A DNA stretch of 64,000 bases from Phlegmacium glaucopus (lineage: Eukaryota; Basidiomycota; Agaricomycetes; Agaricales; Cortinariaceae), in the NCBI GenBank assembly GCA_015039465.1, contig MU130533.1:620001-684000 (forward strand). Direction: 5' to 3'. Positions 12,992-24,888 of this stretch are shown here, one piece after another; position 1 is the first letter of the stretch; every line of letters starts with the position of its first letter. The position numbers were made by a program, and so were the translations under genes. Below the pieces are notes generated by a model. The model ran no database searches and was not told the origin of the DNA. It worked only from the letters and a program-made list of their open reading frames with translations.

Positions 12992-13693
12992 TGCCGTAGT
13001 GATTTTTCAATTGTAGCTGTCTTGTGTCTTCTTTATACCAGAACAGCCTTTGGGGCAAAAGGGTCTAATGGTGAGAGTTCCGGGAACTTTACTGGTGTCA
13101 TGTCATCAAAAGGATTCCGCAAATAACACTTGACGACGTATGACTGATTAAACTGTAAATGTAGGAAGTGGCAGTTTGACAAGAGCGAGAGGCGAGGTTA
13201 AGAGACAGCAAGAGCAAGGTCAAGCTTCAATACTGCAGTACTCAGTACTCAGTTTGCAGTGTCAATTGTAGAGCCCTTTCAGGAAAGGTCAAGGCTAGTA
13301 CTTACTGATTGGATCCTAACTTCCAATCATAAAATGCGCTAAATTTAGTTCCAATCACGAATGCCATCAAGTCAGGACCTCAAACCTCCGTTTGCGGCGG
13401 GCTGACGGGACGCTAACCTCTCCGTTTGGAGGCTGTACATACGTCACTGACTAGACAATCAACGCAAATCTTCACCAGACGGGGTGTCTACAATAGTATG
13501 TATTGAGAAAAAAGAAAAAAAGAGGTAGGAACGCGTAGTCATAGTATGGCATTATGGAACTCCATAAATGAAAAGATGGAATGATGTCAAGAAATTTTCG
13601 AGAAAAAAAAAGACTTCTAGGCGCTAATGAACGAAGCGTGTTGGATCATTAAAGCGTGGATCATAGTGTGATTGAGTGGCAGCTGCTAACTTA
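12992..13693. other. Intergenic, no gene seen
   Basis: About 700 bp between two minus-strand genes: the promoter of the WW/Gln-rich gene and the 3' flank of the WW/Gly-rich gene. A short direct repeat (agtactcagtactcag) lies near 13235-13250. Poly-A-rich stretches occur at 13505-13520 and 13600-13612. No supported ORF or RNA gene. Confidence 0.5.
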
Positions 13694-14733
13694 TCAATCG
13701 CCGCCATCATCACCACCATCATCACCACCACCGTAATCGGCATCTGTCAAGAAAGGAATAGACATGAATAACACGGAAGAAGAGTAAAAAAAAAGCTGTA
13801 AGAAACTTACGATCATCGCGATTACTCTCAATTGCTTCACCTAGGAATACTCCTCCTAGAAGACCAGCACCGGCTAAAGAAAAGGAGAAATCTTTGAGCA
13901 AATTGCGCCATTGGTCAAGAATACCAACAAACCTCCCAATGCTAGTCCCCCCCCGGTTCCTAATCCGGATTTCCTTTGCTGTTCTACAAGCAGCACTTGG
14001 GGTTGCTGCTGGTAGCCTGGGTATCCACCACCACCTAAAAAAGGCTAGGTCAATCGAAGCACCAACAATTTTACCGAGGAACAGAGTACCTCCTCCCCTC
14101 CGATAGTTCTGTTCGTACCCGGCACCGTATTCTGAACGGGGTTCGCCGTATTCCGAACGGGTTTCCCCATAGCCTCCGCCTCCGCCTCTGCCGTAGCCTC
14201 CACCACCGTATTCTGAACGGGTTTCGCCATAGCCTCCGCCGCCATATTCTGAACGGGGTTCGCCATAACCTCTGCCGTAGCCTCCGCCGCCGTAAGTCTG
14301 GCTGGCTCCACCCTGATAACCACCTTGATTGTTACCAGGGCCTCCGCCACCTTGATTGTAACCACCAGATCCTGTTGGATTATACCCTTGGCCACCTCCA
14401 TAAGTCGAAGAGCTGTTCACAGGTGGTGGCATTGGGGGAGGTGTAAACTTTCGTTCAGGAGATGGGGTCAATGCTGGTCCTAAAGGGTGTGTCCACGTCG
14501 TTAAAGGCGGTTTCGCTTCTGTATTCACATAGAACCTAGAGTGAGGATAAAGAGTTATACAACTGTGGACAACAGACAGGATGGAACCAACCATGCTCTG
14601 TAACTGAGAAAGGATTGTGATCAGTCCAACGATTAGATTAGATGAAAGCTTACTTAGTGTCATACTGAGTGATCCAGCCAGGGGGAAGAGGTCTCCTGTC
14701 TGGATTGCTTTCGTAGGCAGGAGGAGAAGACAT
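13694..14733 (-). CDS. WW-domain protein with Gly/Tyr-rich repeats and a C-terminal glycine-zipper-like segment
   Basis: The start MSSPPAYESNPDRRPLPPGW leads into a WW domain: LPPGWITQYD, then after an intron (about 14535-14655) FYVNTEAKPPLTTWTHP. The domain is followed by a Pro-rich linker and a long Gly/Tyr-rich region with tandem YGGGGYG-ETRSE units. A short hydrophobic segment near the C-terminus (ALGGAGLLGGVFLGEAIE) resembles a glycine zipper. The protein ends in a Gly/Asp tail (DYGGGDDGGDDGGD) with TGA at 13694-13696. WW domains bind Pro-rich ligands; the partner is not visible. Similar WW + Gly-rich + GLLGG proteins occur widely in basidiomycetes without known function. A disordered, possibly membrane- or condensate-associated adaptor is inference only. 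Confidence 0.75.
14105..14300 (-). repeat. In-frame tandem repeat coding Gly/Tyr/Glu-Thr-Arg-Ser-Glu units
   Basis: The unit containing ccgtattctgaacgggtttcg (plus strand) recurs about five times with small changes and Gly-codon filler between copies. It codes for SEYGGGGYGE-TR-like units. Variation between units is mostly third-base or in the Gly filler, so the peptide pattern is kept. Confidence 0.75.
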
Positions 14734-15004
14734 TGTGAGGGAGATGATGAGAGAGATAGAATTGTGTTGCTAGATTACTTATAGTGTTGATTGTACAGCA
14801 TCACGCAGCTGCCTATATTTAGATAGTGGATTATGATTACTAGCGCAAACAGTTACATCGATGATCAATATGACCTAAAGTAAGATATAAAAGAAATTTG
14901 AGTAAGAAAAACAATTATGGGCAAGGGTAGAGTAGGGGACATGGCAGGAATGGGCATCTCCTGAGCCACCACCTTTTCAGTCCTCAATAATATATCCGCT
15001 TCAA

Positions 15005-16064
15005 TTATCTTGCTTTTGAGCCCTTTTTGCCTTTTTCTTTGGGGACAGCTGGCTGTGCGGAGGCTCCTCGCTTCTTTTTCGGCGGTGGTTCTGGCACAGC
15101 TACCTCATCATCTTCTTCGTCGTCTTCCTCGCTTGAAGTATCAAGGGCTGTTTGCTTGACTTGAGCAGCCTCATCCACCTCCGAGTCATCATCATCGGAA
15201 GTATCCGTACTCAGTGCTTCTGCAGGAGGCGGAGGACGCGCTTCAATGGTCACCGGCGCGGGAGTAGCGGTTGCTTTGGGACCACGAGGCTTTACAGGTG
15301 TCTTTTTGAGCTAGGGCAACGTGAGCAAATCATTAAACAAAAGTCGTGGGATGTCATACAGAGTTAGCCGCTGCGGCTGCAGCATTGGCAGCGTCAACCT
15401 GCTCAGGAGTGCGGTTATCATAAGCTTTTTTGTCTTCAGAGTACTGAGCTTTCGCTGTTTTCATAGCTTGGTTATAAGTCTGCAGTTTCGCGTCACATGT
15501 GAGAAGAGTGAGTACATGAGGATGCTTGGAACGCGACTTGCCTCTTTCTGTTCATCGGACATTGATTTCCATTGCTCCGAGATCAAAGAGAGAAGGTCGG
15601 CGTTTGAGAGTTCGGGATGACGTTCCTTAAGTTCTTTACGAACTTCATTTTGGAAAAGAATATACGAGGACGCGGGACGTTTCGGTGCATTGGGATCCTT
15701 TGGTTTTATTGGGCGTTTTCGTTTCTTGGATCCTTCGCCGTCCTCTGGAGAAAGGGCAGCCTTTCGCTTTCCCTTGGTTGTCGGCTCAACCTCTGGGGTT
15801 GGATAATTAGACGCGCCTTGTTGAATAGGATAAATAAACTAACGGGTTATACCGTGAATAGTCTCTGCAGTCTCTGGAGAGTATTCAGAGTCTTGCACAA
15901 TTTTGGCGAATATGTCTGCTATCTGAGCACAATTTCTCATAGACTCTGCCACCGCAGAGAGGCTCGAGGCGAGCTAAATAAAAAATGAGTAAGATAATGG
16001 GCAAAAAGAAGGGAGTACATACCTGAGTTCTATGTAATTCGAATTTTGAGGATTCTGTGGGCAT
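15005..16064 (-). CDS. HMG-box chromatin protein with acidic tail
   Basis: A single HMG box is preceded by a short N-terminal helix-rich region and followed by an acidic/basic tail. The start is MPTESSKFELHRTQ at 16064. The N-terminal part (LASSLSAVAESMRNCAQIADIF) is followed by a nuclear-localisation-like KKRKRPIKPKDPNAPKRP. The box then reads SSYILFQNEVRKELKERHPE and LSLISEQWKSMSDEQKEAYN. The C-terminal tail has Asp/Glu runs and a Lys/Arg-rich end (KEKGKKGSKAR). The DPNAPKRP entry and WKSMSDEQK core are those of non-sequence-specific DNA-bending HMGB/Nhp6-like proteins, so a chromatin role in the nucleus is likely. It lies head-to-head with the PNUTS-like gene, 317 bp away. Confidence 0.88.
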
Positions 16065-16381
16065 TTTGATAGATGAAACCGCTCAATACTAGAAATACTT
16101 TTTTTTGTTGTTGTTGTTGAGATTGATAAGCGTGTGATATCGGAAGGTGAATCTGAGATTGAATATTGGATACTGGAGAAGTGTGATTTGTGTGAGTCGC
16201 CCCAAGTGCCAGCAACGAAAACAGCATTCACAGTGACAAAGGGTGTCGTCGGTGTCCTCGAGCATAGAGAACTACATTGTGGTCGTTGTGGCCGTCGTCC
16301 GGTTCTTCTATTTTCCTCAATAAGCCTTTTTTATAACAGCTGAGCCATCCATATCGATATAAAAAAAAAGAGTGTGTCACG
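16065..16381. promoter_or_regulatory. Shared promoter between the HMG-box and PNUTS-like genes
   Basis: A 317-bp divergent intergenic region. A poly-T/TTG-repeat stretch lies near 16100-16117 and a poly-A run just before the PNUTS start at 16361-16369. No TATA box was recognised with confidence. Confidence 0.5.
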
Positions 16382-19300
16382 ATGGACTCGAGTTTATACT
16401 CCTCGTCCTGGCCACCGTCAATACCGGAACAACAGCAACACGTTCAACATGAACAGCGAGCTCAAACCACGTCCATCGTAGATGACTGGGCAAAGGATCG
16501 CTCAAACCCGATTCCACAATCTGGGTCCGTCGCCTCACCACCACCCATGGCGTCTCCAACACTCGACATGTCCGATTTTACCTTAGGCGGCGACTTTTCA
16601 GGTCAGTCCCAGCATGAATCACTTGTCTCGTGCTCGCTTTTTAACTTACTTCCAAGGCGCCGCAAATTCGTCAATATTAACCGCATCACCGCAGTCTTTC
16701 TACGGTCAATATGGCTACTTCATGCAATCACCTTACAATACGATGGCTTACGGCTCTCCTTGGCCTCCGCCTGCTCCAGTTCCCGTCTCTAATTATTCCA
16801 CACTCAATGGCGCCACAACCAGCTCATCCGCATCATCTTCAACTCAGCCTCAACAGCAACCCGCCCAGCAACCAGTTCAACAATCGCCTACGCCACAGCA
16901 AACACAGCAACAGCCACATCCCTCAACGACTAACCATATGATCATTGAGTAAGTTTCCTTTGATGTTTTATGATTCCCTTGCCTAACGCATCTCTAGCCC
17001 CGTTCTTACCCTGAATGGCTCAACTTCAAATGGCGTACAATCCTCCTTTACTTCCTTGCCGCAACAATCCTCTCAACAGCAGCAACAACCTCAGCAATCG
17101 CAACAGACCCTACAACAACGGCAATACTCGTATACGCCCTCACATTTACTTTCTTACTCACATTATTATCGACAACAACCTCAACCTTCACCTCAAGGCA
17201 CCTTGTCGCCTCATGTGCTTCTCTCTCCCCAGAACTCAATGATGCATACCATAGCGCCAAATACATTTTTCTCGCAACCAACACCTTCTTCGGCTCAGGG
17301 CCAACCGCAATCAACAGCTCTAGAAATATCCCAATCTCAGGCACCGGTTCCGGCAACACTTACGCCTGAAGAGCGAGAAGAACGTAAACGGCAATTCAAG
17401 ACATCCATTCATGCCTTGCTTCAGCCAACTTCTTTTAGTGGTGCCCAGGCTGTCTATCAACTAACCGAACGAATAGCCAATTATGGCACGGCTGAGGTAG
17501 ATGCTCAAACACGAGCAGAGATATTAGCACGCATTAGAGATGGTGCAGGAAATCATTATTATCGGGCTTGGTCTGAAAATCCTATTGCTATAGATATAAC
17601 ACGCGAATGGATCAAAGCTGCAGCGAAGAGTGATAACCCTTCACTGGTGGACACGGTCATGCCTTTATTACATGTGCGTTGTGCTAGTCATCTTTAGACC
17701 TTATCGATGGAAAGAGATTGACTTTAAAAACCTTGTTAGCTCATCGATCGATTGCCTCTAACGGTGACATCCCTAACCAATTCAAAGCTCGGAAGGATCA
17801 TTAAGAAACTAGTGAAGGATGACTCTTCTCCTGGTGAGTTGAATTCCTCCTAATCACCTATCCACACTTCATTCCTATTGGCGTGTGTGCCGCATGTGAG
17901 AAATTACCTGCTCTCTCCTTTTCCCATCGCCTCATGTAGGACCCATTTGAGATGAACAGTCCATGCGTTTATGTTACCGTGACAAAACGTCTTTTTCTCT
18001 TTTCCTTTTGGCAGTGGACAGAGACGTTTTTTTTGTGAGATGTGTATAAAATAATACATGTATCTAACTTCTTTGTCGCTTTCGCGTAATGCAGCGATCA
18101 AGGACATGGCTTCCAACCTGGAACGGAGATGGCGTAACATGATTTCCGATGTCGAAGGGAGCTCGAAAGCCCCGGAAAGTAAAGGAAATGAGGGTAGGTC
18201 ATGTCAGTTTGATTTTCTGTTAAAACTCTAATTTCAATATCTTTGGCGTTATAGACCCAAAGTCGAAGAAGAGGAAACTCAGTGAACCAGCGCAGTCGAA
18301 GCCTCTTCTACCACAGAAGAAGGCGGCCATAGGTACGGCGACTTCGACGAAGCCGGTGGTGGTGAAAAAGGAGACAAAACCTGTGGCGGCAGTGAAAGAT
18401 GCTAAAGCAGATTTTTCGTTCTTCTCAGCACCAAAACCTAAAGCGAAGCTCCCTTCATTCAAGAAAGCAGCAGTTCCGGCTCAACTGAAAAAAGATGAGG
18501 CGAATGTAGCTTTGCCTTCATCATTCGACCCTTTCCAGGAGGCGCTTAAATCAATGAAGGCACGGAAAGACTCCCCCGCTTTATCAACACCACCGGCCGC
18601 TTCTGCCAGCACGCCGCCTCAAGTGGGTGTTGGCAAGAACGGTAGGAAGAAGAAATGCGTGACCTGGGCAGCGGATGGACAACTTGTATCGATACGACTT
18701 ATCGAGAGAGCTATCTACGACGATGATCCAGTAGATGTCAGCACAGTTTTTCTTTATATATGCGTTTATAACATAACATTAATAATCTTCTCTTCGATGA
18801 CATTATTGTCCCTTTCTTTTTGTTCAGGGGTCACATCTTTCTTCTCACAACATTCGCGACCTGGACCAAGAAGAAGGCGCTGCATTACATGCGCGTCTTT
18901 TCGAAGAGACCGCTGATTGGTCAGAACCTAACCGTGAGTATATCCAATTTTTTCTCATGACGAAAGAATGATTGTTTATGATTCTCTCAGTGGTGGAGGT
19001 GCCCCCCGATCCTGAATTACGACCTCCACGAGGGTCCGAAAGTACGGAGAAGCTAACACAGGAGCAAAGAGAGCAAACTGCGCTCGGGGCTGTGTACATG
19101 ACGCCAAATCAGATTCCTGAGTCACCGGCTGAGCCCACAACTGTGATAACAGAAGAAGAAGTTGACAAAGACGTCACGACCATGACAACAGGGCCTGAAG
19201 TTGACGCCATCTTCTGGAGTGGTGAACCTGCTCCCGTCATGGCGTCGGTTGCTGATCTTGTAGGACAGCTAGCTATGGGAAATATGATGGATCCGTCCAT

Positions 19301-19760
19301 GAACGGTAGTGCACTGAACACACCAGGTCTAAATTTAACTTCAATCGTACAGAATTTACCACAAGAACAGTTACAACAACTTCTCCAACAATTATCAGTG
19401 CCAGCAGGGCCATTTGGCCAAATCCCCCAATATGGTGGTGATGAGTCGTGGTCATCGGCACCAAGTCAAGGTTCAGCTGAATATGGACAAACCTATCACG
19501 AGGATTCTGATCACATGCGGTGGTCTTCGGAAAGTAGAGGACGGGGTCGGGGACGTGGACGTGGAAGGGGACGAGGAGACGATGGTGGTTATAGACATAT
19601 TAAAAGAAAACCTTGCAGTTTCTTTGCGGCAGGAAGGCGAGCATTGAACCCAAAATTAATGTCCCATGAGACGGAGACTGATTCCTCCGGAATTAACAGA
19701 TGCAAATACGGCGATCAATGTGACTTTGCTCATGACCTGTTGGCACTAGAAAACCAGTGA
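16382..19760 (+). CDS. PPP1R10: PNUTS/Ppn1-like protein phosphatase 1 regulator (TFIIS-N domain, PP1-docking motif, CCCH zinc finger)
   Basis: The architecture matches PNUTS (PPP1R10), the PP1 targeting subunit that acts in transcription termination with the cleavage/polyadenylation machinery. In order: (1) a long Gln/Ser/Pro-rich N-terminus from MDSSLYSSSW; (2) a TFIIS N-terminal/LW-type helical domain, with SFSGAQAVYQLTERI, NPSLVDTVMPLLH, then across an intron LIDRLPLTVTSLTNSKLGRI and IKKLVKDD; (3) a Lys-rich region with KKKCVTWAADGQLV, whose CVTW fits the RVxF-type PP1 motif in the same sequence setting as PNUTS; (4) an RG-rich stretch (RGRGRGRG); (5) a C-terminal CCCH finger, CSFFAAGRCKYGDQCDFAH (C-x7-C-x5-C-x3-H). 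The finger is complete only if a 63-nt GC-AG intron (19637-19699) is removed. The protein ends LLALENQ. Assignment is from motif order, not a search. Confidence 0.82.
19637..19699 (+). other. GC-AG intron inside the CCCH zinc finger
   Basis: The donor is AG|GCGAGC, the acceptor aacag|A, and a ctgat branch-like motif lies in between. The intron is 63 nt, a multiple of three with no stop, so retention would insert 21 residues between the first and second zinc ligands. Confidence 0.8.
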
Positions 19761-20196
19761 AAGCACGACTCAACTACAGAAATATTGTATATACCGTACA
19801 TCATATAATCATCGGGCAACACTGCTCCAGAGCATATGGGTGAGTCCTGGTGATCCGTTGAGCGTCTATTTGGTTCGCCGTTAAAAACGTTCAAATGCCG
19901 TCACTCACTCCTCATGGAGCAACGTGCACATGCTTCGCGAGAACATCGGAGGACTAGAATAAAATAGAAATTCGAAGGTATATAAAAGTACATGGTTTGG
20001 GGCAATATTAAATGGCTCAACGATAAAGCATTTCTGTTTCCAAGATAAGTAGTGTAGGTACGGTACAGTCTAGAGCTAATGAATACAAATTTGACGAAAT
20101 AGATAGGAAGGGAAGGAGAAACAGCAAATGAAACATTGAAGCCATGGAAAGCAAGATAATTTGACAGCCAACTAGTAGAACACAGAATACAACGAC
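19761..20196. other. Convergent 3' flanks
   Basis: About 435 bp between the stops of the PNUTS-like (+) and LIM-binding (-) genes. Nothing but presumed 3' UTRs was seen. Confidence 0.5.
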
Positions 20197-23100
20197 CTAC
20201 GACCCGGCTCCCGTTCCTGCTCGTACTCTTTTTCGAGGTACACGCTTTGGGGGAGCTTGATCAGGATTGCCTACAGCGGGCGAAGTAGTGTCTGAAGCTT
20301 GTTTTCGCTTCAGAGATGTATTCGACATAGCAGGGGTATTTGTCGTCGCTCCAGATGACACCGCCGGCGATGAGGCTGGACCTGATGCTTGCGATGGCGT
20401 CTGAGCTTGCTGTTGTTGTTGTGCGGGAATGGTTTTTGGCTGCTTTTGAGGTGAATTAGTAACGGAAGACGCATTATTTTGAGGTGAGTTCATGGATGAT
20501 GACGAAGAAGGGTGAGCCGATGGGGACGGATTGGTGACAGATGCAGGAGCACTGGAATAAAGAGTTGCAGGAGCGGTAGGAGGTAAAAGGCCGCTCGACG
20601 AGGAAAAGCTCTGGAAAGTATTTGACAAAGTATTATTGTTAGACATAACCCCGTTCGGGGGTTGGTTGCTGGGCGTAGAAGTGATTCCTTGGGTTGATCG
20701 GATTTTATTGGCAAACGCTTTGAGTGCATCTAGAAAGCGTTATTGTCTGTTTAGTGCGTTGAAGCGATGATCCTCTAAAATGGCCATAAAACTCACCAAA
20801 AGGCCCGAGCTCCGTATCTTTGGAGAACACTATAATCTCCGCCATAGCTACGACACTCTCCGCAAGCTAACAAAGTATTATGTCAAGATTTTTTTTTTTG
20901 GGGGGGGGGAGGAATCACTCACTTCCAGACATCGCATAGTAGCTTGAGGTATACCAAAAGCATTCACGGGTTCTCCAGGTATTGAAGCAGGATCAATAAG
21001 TACCCTCGGCTCCTCCCATTTCTTATCGTCCTCCGCCTGTAATTGTTGTTGTACTTGCGTACTTGTCCCCGATGGCGTCGGCGTCGGTGCATTTCTCACG
21101 CGGGGTGTCTTGGGTGCCTCCAACATCCTTGAACCCAGGATACACTCGAGAGCAATATATTTTTCATGATAATTGGCATCGAATTGGAAGTCATCGAATC
21201 TCAGGGTATATTGTGGTATTTGAGCATTGCCAGGAGGATGTGTAGTGGTAATGATGACATGAGTCGTTAATGGACCCCGTAGAGTCACAGTGTAGCCATT
21301 GGTGTATTTATATGTCCAGATTGCTGTAACGCATTCGACGACGGAATGACCAGGGGCATACATTCGTTCTCGGGCGCCATCAAGTGAAAGAGACATAGAT
21401 TTGACACCGGATTGGGTCGTTACCAAAAAGAAACGGGGAAGGATGGGAACCCCAATTTCTAATAGCTGATATCAATCTCGGATAATATGATATATGACGT
21501 CACTTACCAAAAGGTTTTGCTTCGTTACGTTGATTGTCTTTCCAAAGGGTTAGCTTCATCACAGCTTTCGGCGTAAAGTACTCCTTGATCAAGTCATTCC
21601 ACCATGACAATTGAAGTTTCTGCACAGAGGCAATTTGAATATTCTACCCCATGTCAAAAGTTTAAATGACGCACTGTTTTGCTCTCGACGGACAGAACAC
21701 CGCTGAACTGGAGCAACCGAATAAGTCCTTGTCCTGATCCCAAGTTGAGCATACTGAGCAGAAAAAGAAACCATGTGAATTCAAGTCCAACAAAAAGGCT
21801 GAAAAACTTGCCTGCTAGAAGGGATTGGCCGAGGTATTAGCGATGTAGCAGAAGGCGGCGTGTCTGTCGGAACATGTGCCGAAGAGGTAATGGGTGCTGA
21901 CGGCATTGTTGGGAGAGAAGGTCCTGTTGCCATCGATAGCGATGGTGGCCTTGGAGCAATTGGCAGATGCTGTCCAGGCATTACTTGCTGTTGTCCTTGC
22001 TGCGCCAAAGGAATTCGGCCTGTTGCTGTCAGGCCACCAGGTAACGACATAGTCAAGGTATTCACGGGCGGTGGCAACGAACGAGGTGTCTGTGGAGGTC
22101 CCGCCTGTGAGGGTGGTCGACCCGGCATTTGTGGCTGAGATTGGGGTCTTTGAGGATGAATATTCATTTGTTCAGGTTGCGAAGGTGATTGATGGTGAGG
22201 TTGTTGCTGATGGGACTGTGGAGGCTGTGCTTGTTGTTGTGGAGTTTGCGGTATAGAGTGTTGTTGCTGATTGGGTGGTGGATGGGGATTGTTGTGAGAG
22301 GGAGGACGCGGAGGGACAGAAGGAGGGGGCATGCCGAAGTTCGACCCATATAGATCGACACCAGAATGATTCATCATTTCGTACTGTTGCGCTCGGGTTG
22401 GCAAAAATGCTGGTCGGTTGGGTATACCACCCTGGGTGTGGATCAGGTTTGGAGATGGCTGAGAAATATCCATCTGCATTGGAGGTGTAGACGGTGTAAC
22501 GAATGAATATGAACCAGCATTTGAATTGGGAGGAATACGAGGAGGATTATTTCCAGGAAATTGGGAGTTAGCTGGGGTGTGAGGATACATGAACATCGAG
22601 CTGGAATTATCGGGAGTCATCTGAGAGCGGTTTATGGGTGTATGCGATGGTCCCGGAGTTGTCATGGACATGCTGGGGGTATGGGTCTGCGATATGGAGC
22701 CTGGTCGCGGTGAAGATGAAAGTTGAGGGGGCTGGTGTTGTGGGGTCATTGGACCTCCATTCGAAAAGTTATTCTGATGATGAGATGGCATACCACCAGA
22801 ATGCTGCACAGGACCCATAGATGGAGGTTGTACCAGACTGCTCATCACTTGTTGAGCTTGGGCAGAATTTGATCGAACCGTCATGTTTTGGGGAAGTGGA
22901 GGATTAGGGCCTTGACGGTTCATGGCCATTCCAATATCGGTGGACATACCACCCTGTAGCTGCAACTGCTGATGCTGCATCCGTAGATTTTGCTGATGTT
23001 GTTGAGAAACCTGCCGTAGATGAGCTGGCATACTGGTCTGTGGATTCATCCCCATAGCCATGCTGCTGGTCACCGAGGGCGACATCCCCGTTAGTGAATT

Positions 23101-23287
23101 CAAATGTGATTGAGAAGATACACGGCGGACTGCATTGTTTGGTCCTGGGGGCTGCTGTATCATAGTTCCAGGAAAAGGCATCCCTTGCAGCTGCGTCGGT
23201 ATGAGAGCTCCCGATGTGGCGGGACTGGGTTGTTGGGGATTCTGACGCATGAGCATACGCTGGATTTGGATTTGCTGCTGCTGTTGT

Positions 23288-23318
<31 letters not shown>

Positions 23319-23535
23319 GTTGCATAGGGCTGGGTTGCAGATTATATCGCTGGTTTGGGGGTGGCACTGGACCGCCACTAAGCATGGGCATTGTCGAATT
23401 TGCAGTATTAACGTTCTGTGGAATACCCATTGGGGTTTGGCCCATATGAGCCGAGTTTTGCATGAATGGAGGAGTGCCTAAAGCAAGCATATTTGGACCC
23501 GAGCGAAGCATTTCCGGACGACCGGGACCGTTCAT
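20197..23535 (-). CDS. LIM-domain-binding protein (Ldb/CLIM family; fungal PtaB/Mfg1/Adn1-like co-regulator)
   Basis: Transcriptional co-regulator of the LIM-domain-binding family. Fungal members (PtaB, Mfg1, Adn1) pair with Flo8/LisH-type regulators in adhesion, filamentation and development. The N-terminus is a very long Met/Gln/Pro/Ser-rich region (MNGPGRPEMLRSGPNMLALG onward) with a 17-Gln run. The conserved dimerisation core follows after introns: FNCHGGMTLIKEYFTPKAVM, WKDNQRNEAKPFEIGVPILP, RFFLVTTQSGVKSMSLSLDG, ERMYAPGHSVVECVTAIWTY and YTLRFDDFQFDANYHEKYI. A linker (MRCLEVSDS, then VAESVVAMAEIIVF) precedes a low-complexity Ser/Asn tail and a basic end (KRVPRKRVRAGTGAGS). It is head-to-head with IMP3 (216 bp). 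Family placement is firm; which fungal subgroup it belongs to is inferred. Confidence 0.88.
23272..23322 (-). repeat. 17-codon polyglutamine tract in the LIM-binding gene
   Basis: An uninterrupted run of 17 ctg/ttg triplets on the plus strand, i.e. CAG/CAA on the coding strand, giving 17 consecutive Gln followed by IQIQ. Confidence 0.95.
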
Positions 23536-23751
23536 ATGGAAATTTTAAGGTAGCTAGCTAGACAAGCTAATGTGGTAGATGGAAGATGGCAAGCATGAAA
23601 TATGGCGCACAGACTAAAGCTGAAAGGGGGAGATCGGGTGTGGTCTGAGACGGTGAGGACGATTGTGGTCACTGGTGAGAAGAAAGCTTTCAACAATAAC
23701 GACCGCCTCTCCCACACGTGGCTTCACTCACACAACCACCTCAATCAGGGA

Positions 23752-24560
23752 ATGGTCCGAAAACTCAAATATCATGAGCAAAAGCTCCTCAAGAAAGTCG
23801 ATTTTCTTAATGTATTATCTCTCTTTATTCAATAGAAACCCTGTTCACTATTTTTTTAGTGGAAACAGGATGCAAATCTACGCGAAATAAAGGTAATGAG
23901 GCGATATCACATACAAGATAGAGAAGACTACCACAAGTACGTATTCATTTCATACCTCAGATACGACCCTCACCCTCTTTTTAAGGTACAATAAACTCTG
24001 TGGATCACTACGCTCCTTTGCACATAGAATATCTTTACTTCCCGCTCAGGATCCCTTTAGAAGTCGCATGGAGGCCCAACTATTGTCAAAACTTTACGAC
24101 ATGGGCGTCCTCAATACTTCTGCAAAATTGAGTGATATTGAAAACAAACTCACTGTTGCTGCTTTTTGCCGCAGAAGATTAGCCGTGTTTATGTGTATGT
24201 CAAAAATGTCAGAGACTGTCAGTGCGGTATGTCGCTCTCCCGTTCCCTTATCTTTCCTTCTCTCATGCCCTCGCTATTAAAAGGCTGTCAAATTCATTGA
24301 ACAAGGTCACGTTCGTGTTGGTCCTGATACCATCACTGACCCTGCCTTTTTGGTAACAAGGTACATCTCTTCTTTGTGTCCTGTTGCTTAATTTCTTATC
24401 AAATAGTACAGACACATGGAAGACTTTGTAACCTGGATAGATACATCCAAACTCAAACGCACAATCATGCAATACAATGACGAAGTGCGTATTCAATTTA
24501 TTTTACTTCCACTCTAGTCTTTATCACCTCCAATAGCTGGACGATTTTGATCTGTTGTAA
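23752..24560 (+). CDS. IMP3: U3 snoRNP protein Imp3
   Basis: Imp3 is an S4-domain protein of the Mpp10 complex in the SSU processome; it helps U3 snoRNA pair with pre-rRNA in the nucleolus. Exons read [20 protein letters not shown] | [20 protein letters not shown]… | [20 protein letters not shown]…[16 protein letters not shown], then the S4 core [20 protein letters not shown] | [18 protein letters not shown] | [18 protein letters not shown] | LDDFDLL. All joins are GT-AG and keep frame. The Met at 23752 is chosen because the family begins MVRKLK(F/Y)HEQKLLK. Upstream in-frame sequence is not conserved-looking. TAA is at 24558-24560. It is followed by kinesin-3 on the same strand, 328 bp downstream. 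Confidence 0.95.
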
Positions 24561-24888
24561 AAAAAAAAAGTCCATTCTGACTTGACTCCGGACATTGCTG
24601 AAATCACCAGCTTTATCGCGAACCTCCGTAGTAGGGACAGTTTTAGCTCAACTGCTCAGATATTTGGCACCACTCAAAAGTATCCTATTACATATCTACT
24701 TGTCAGCACGTGATCATATTTAAACATTTCCTAATTTGTAATCCGAGTTATACTGCATCAGGTTGTCGTCAAGCGCAAGGCTTGTACTGTGAGCCACCAA
24801 CAACATCTGCTACTTCATAACTTCATCTCTTCTCCAGAAATATAAGCTCGCCGCTGGGGCGCAGCGTTCTGTAGCCTGACTATCAACC
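24561..24888. promoter_or_regulatory. IMP3 3' flank and kinesin-3 promoter
   Basis: 328 bp between two plus-strand genes. A poly-A run follows the IMP3 stop (24559-24569). A pyrimidine-rich stretch (cttcatctcttctccag) precedes the kinesin start. No further element was recognised. Confidence 0.45.
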
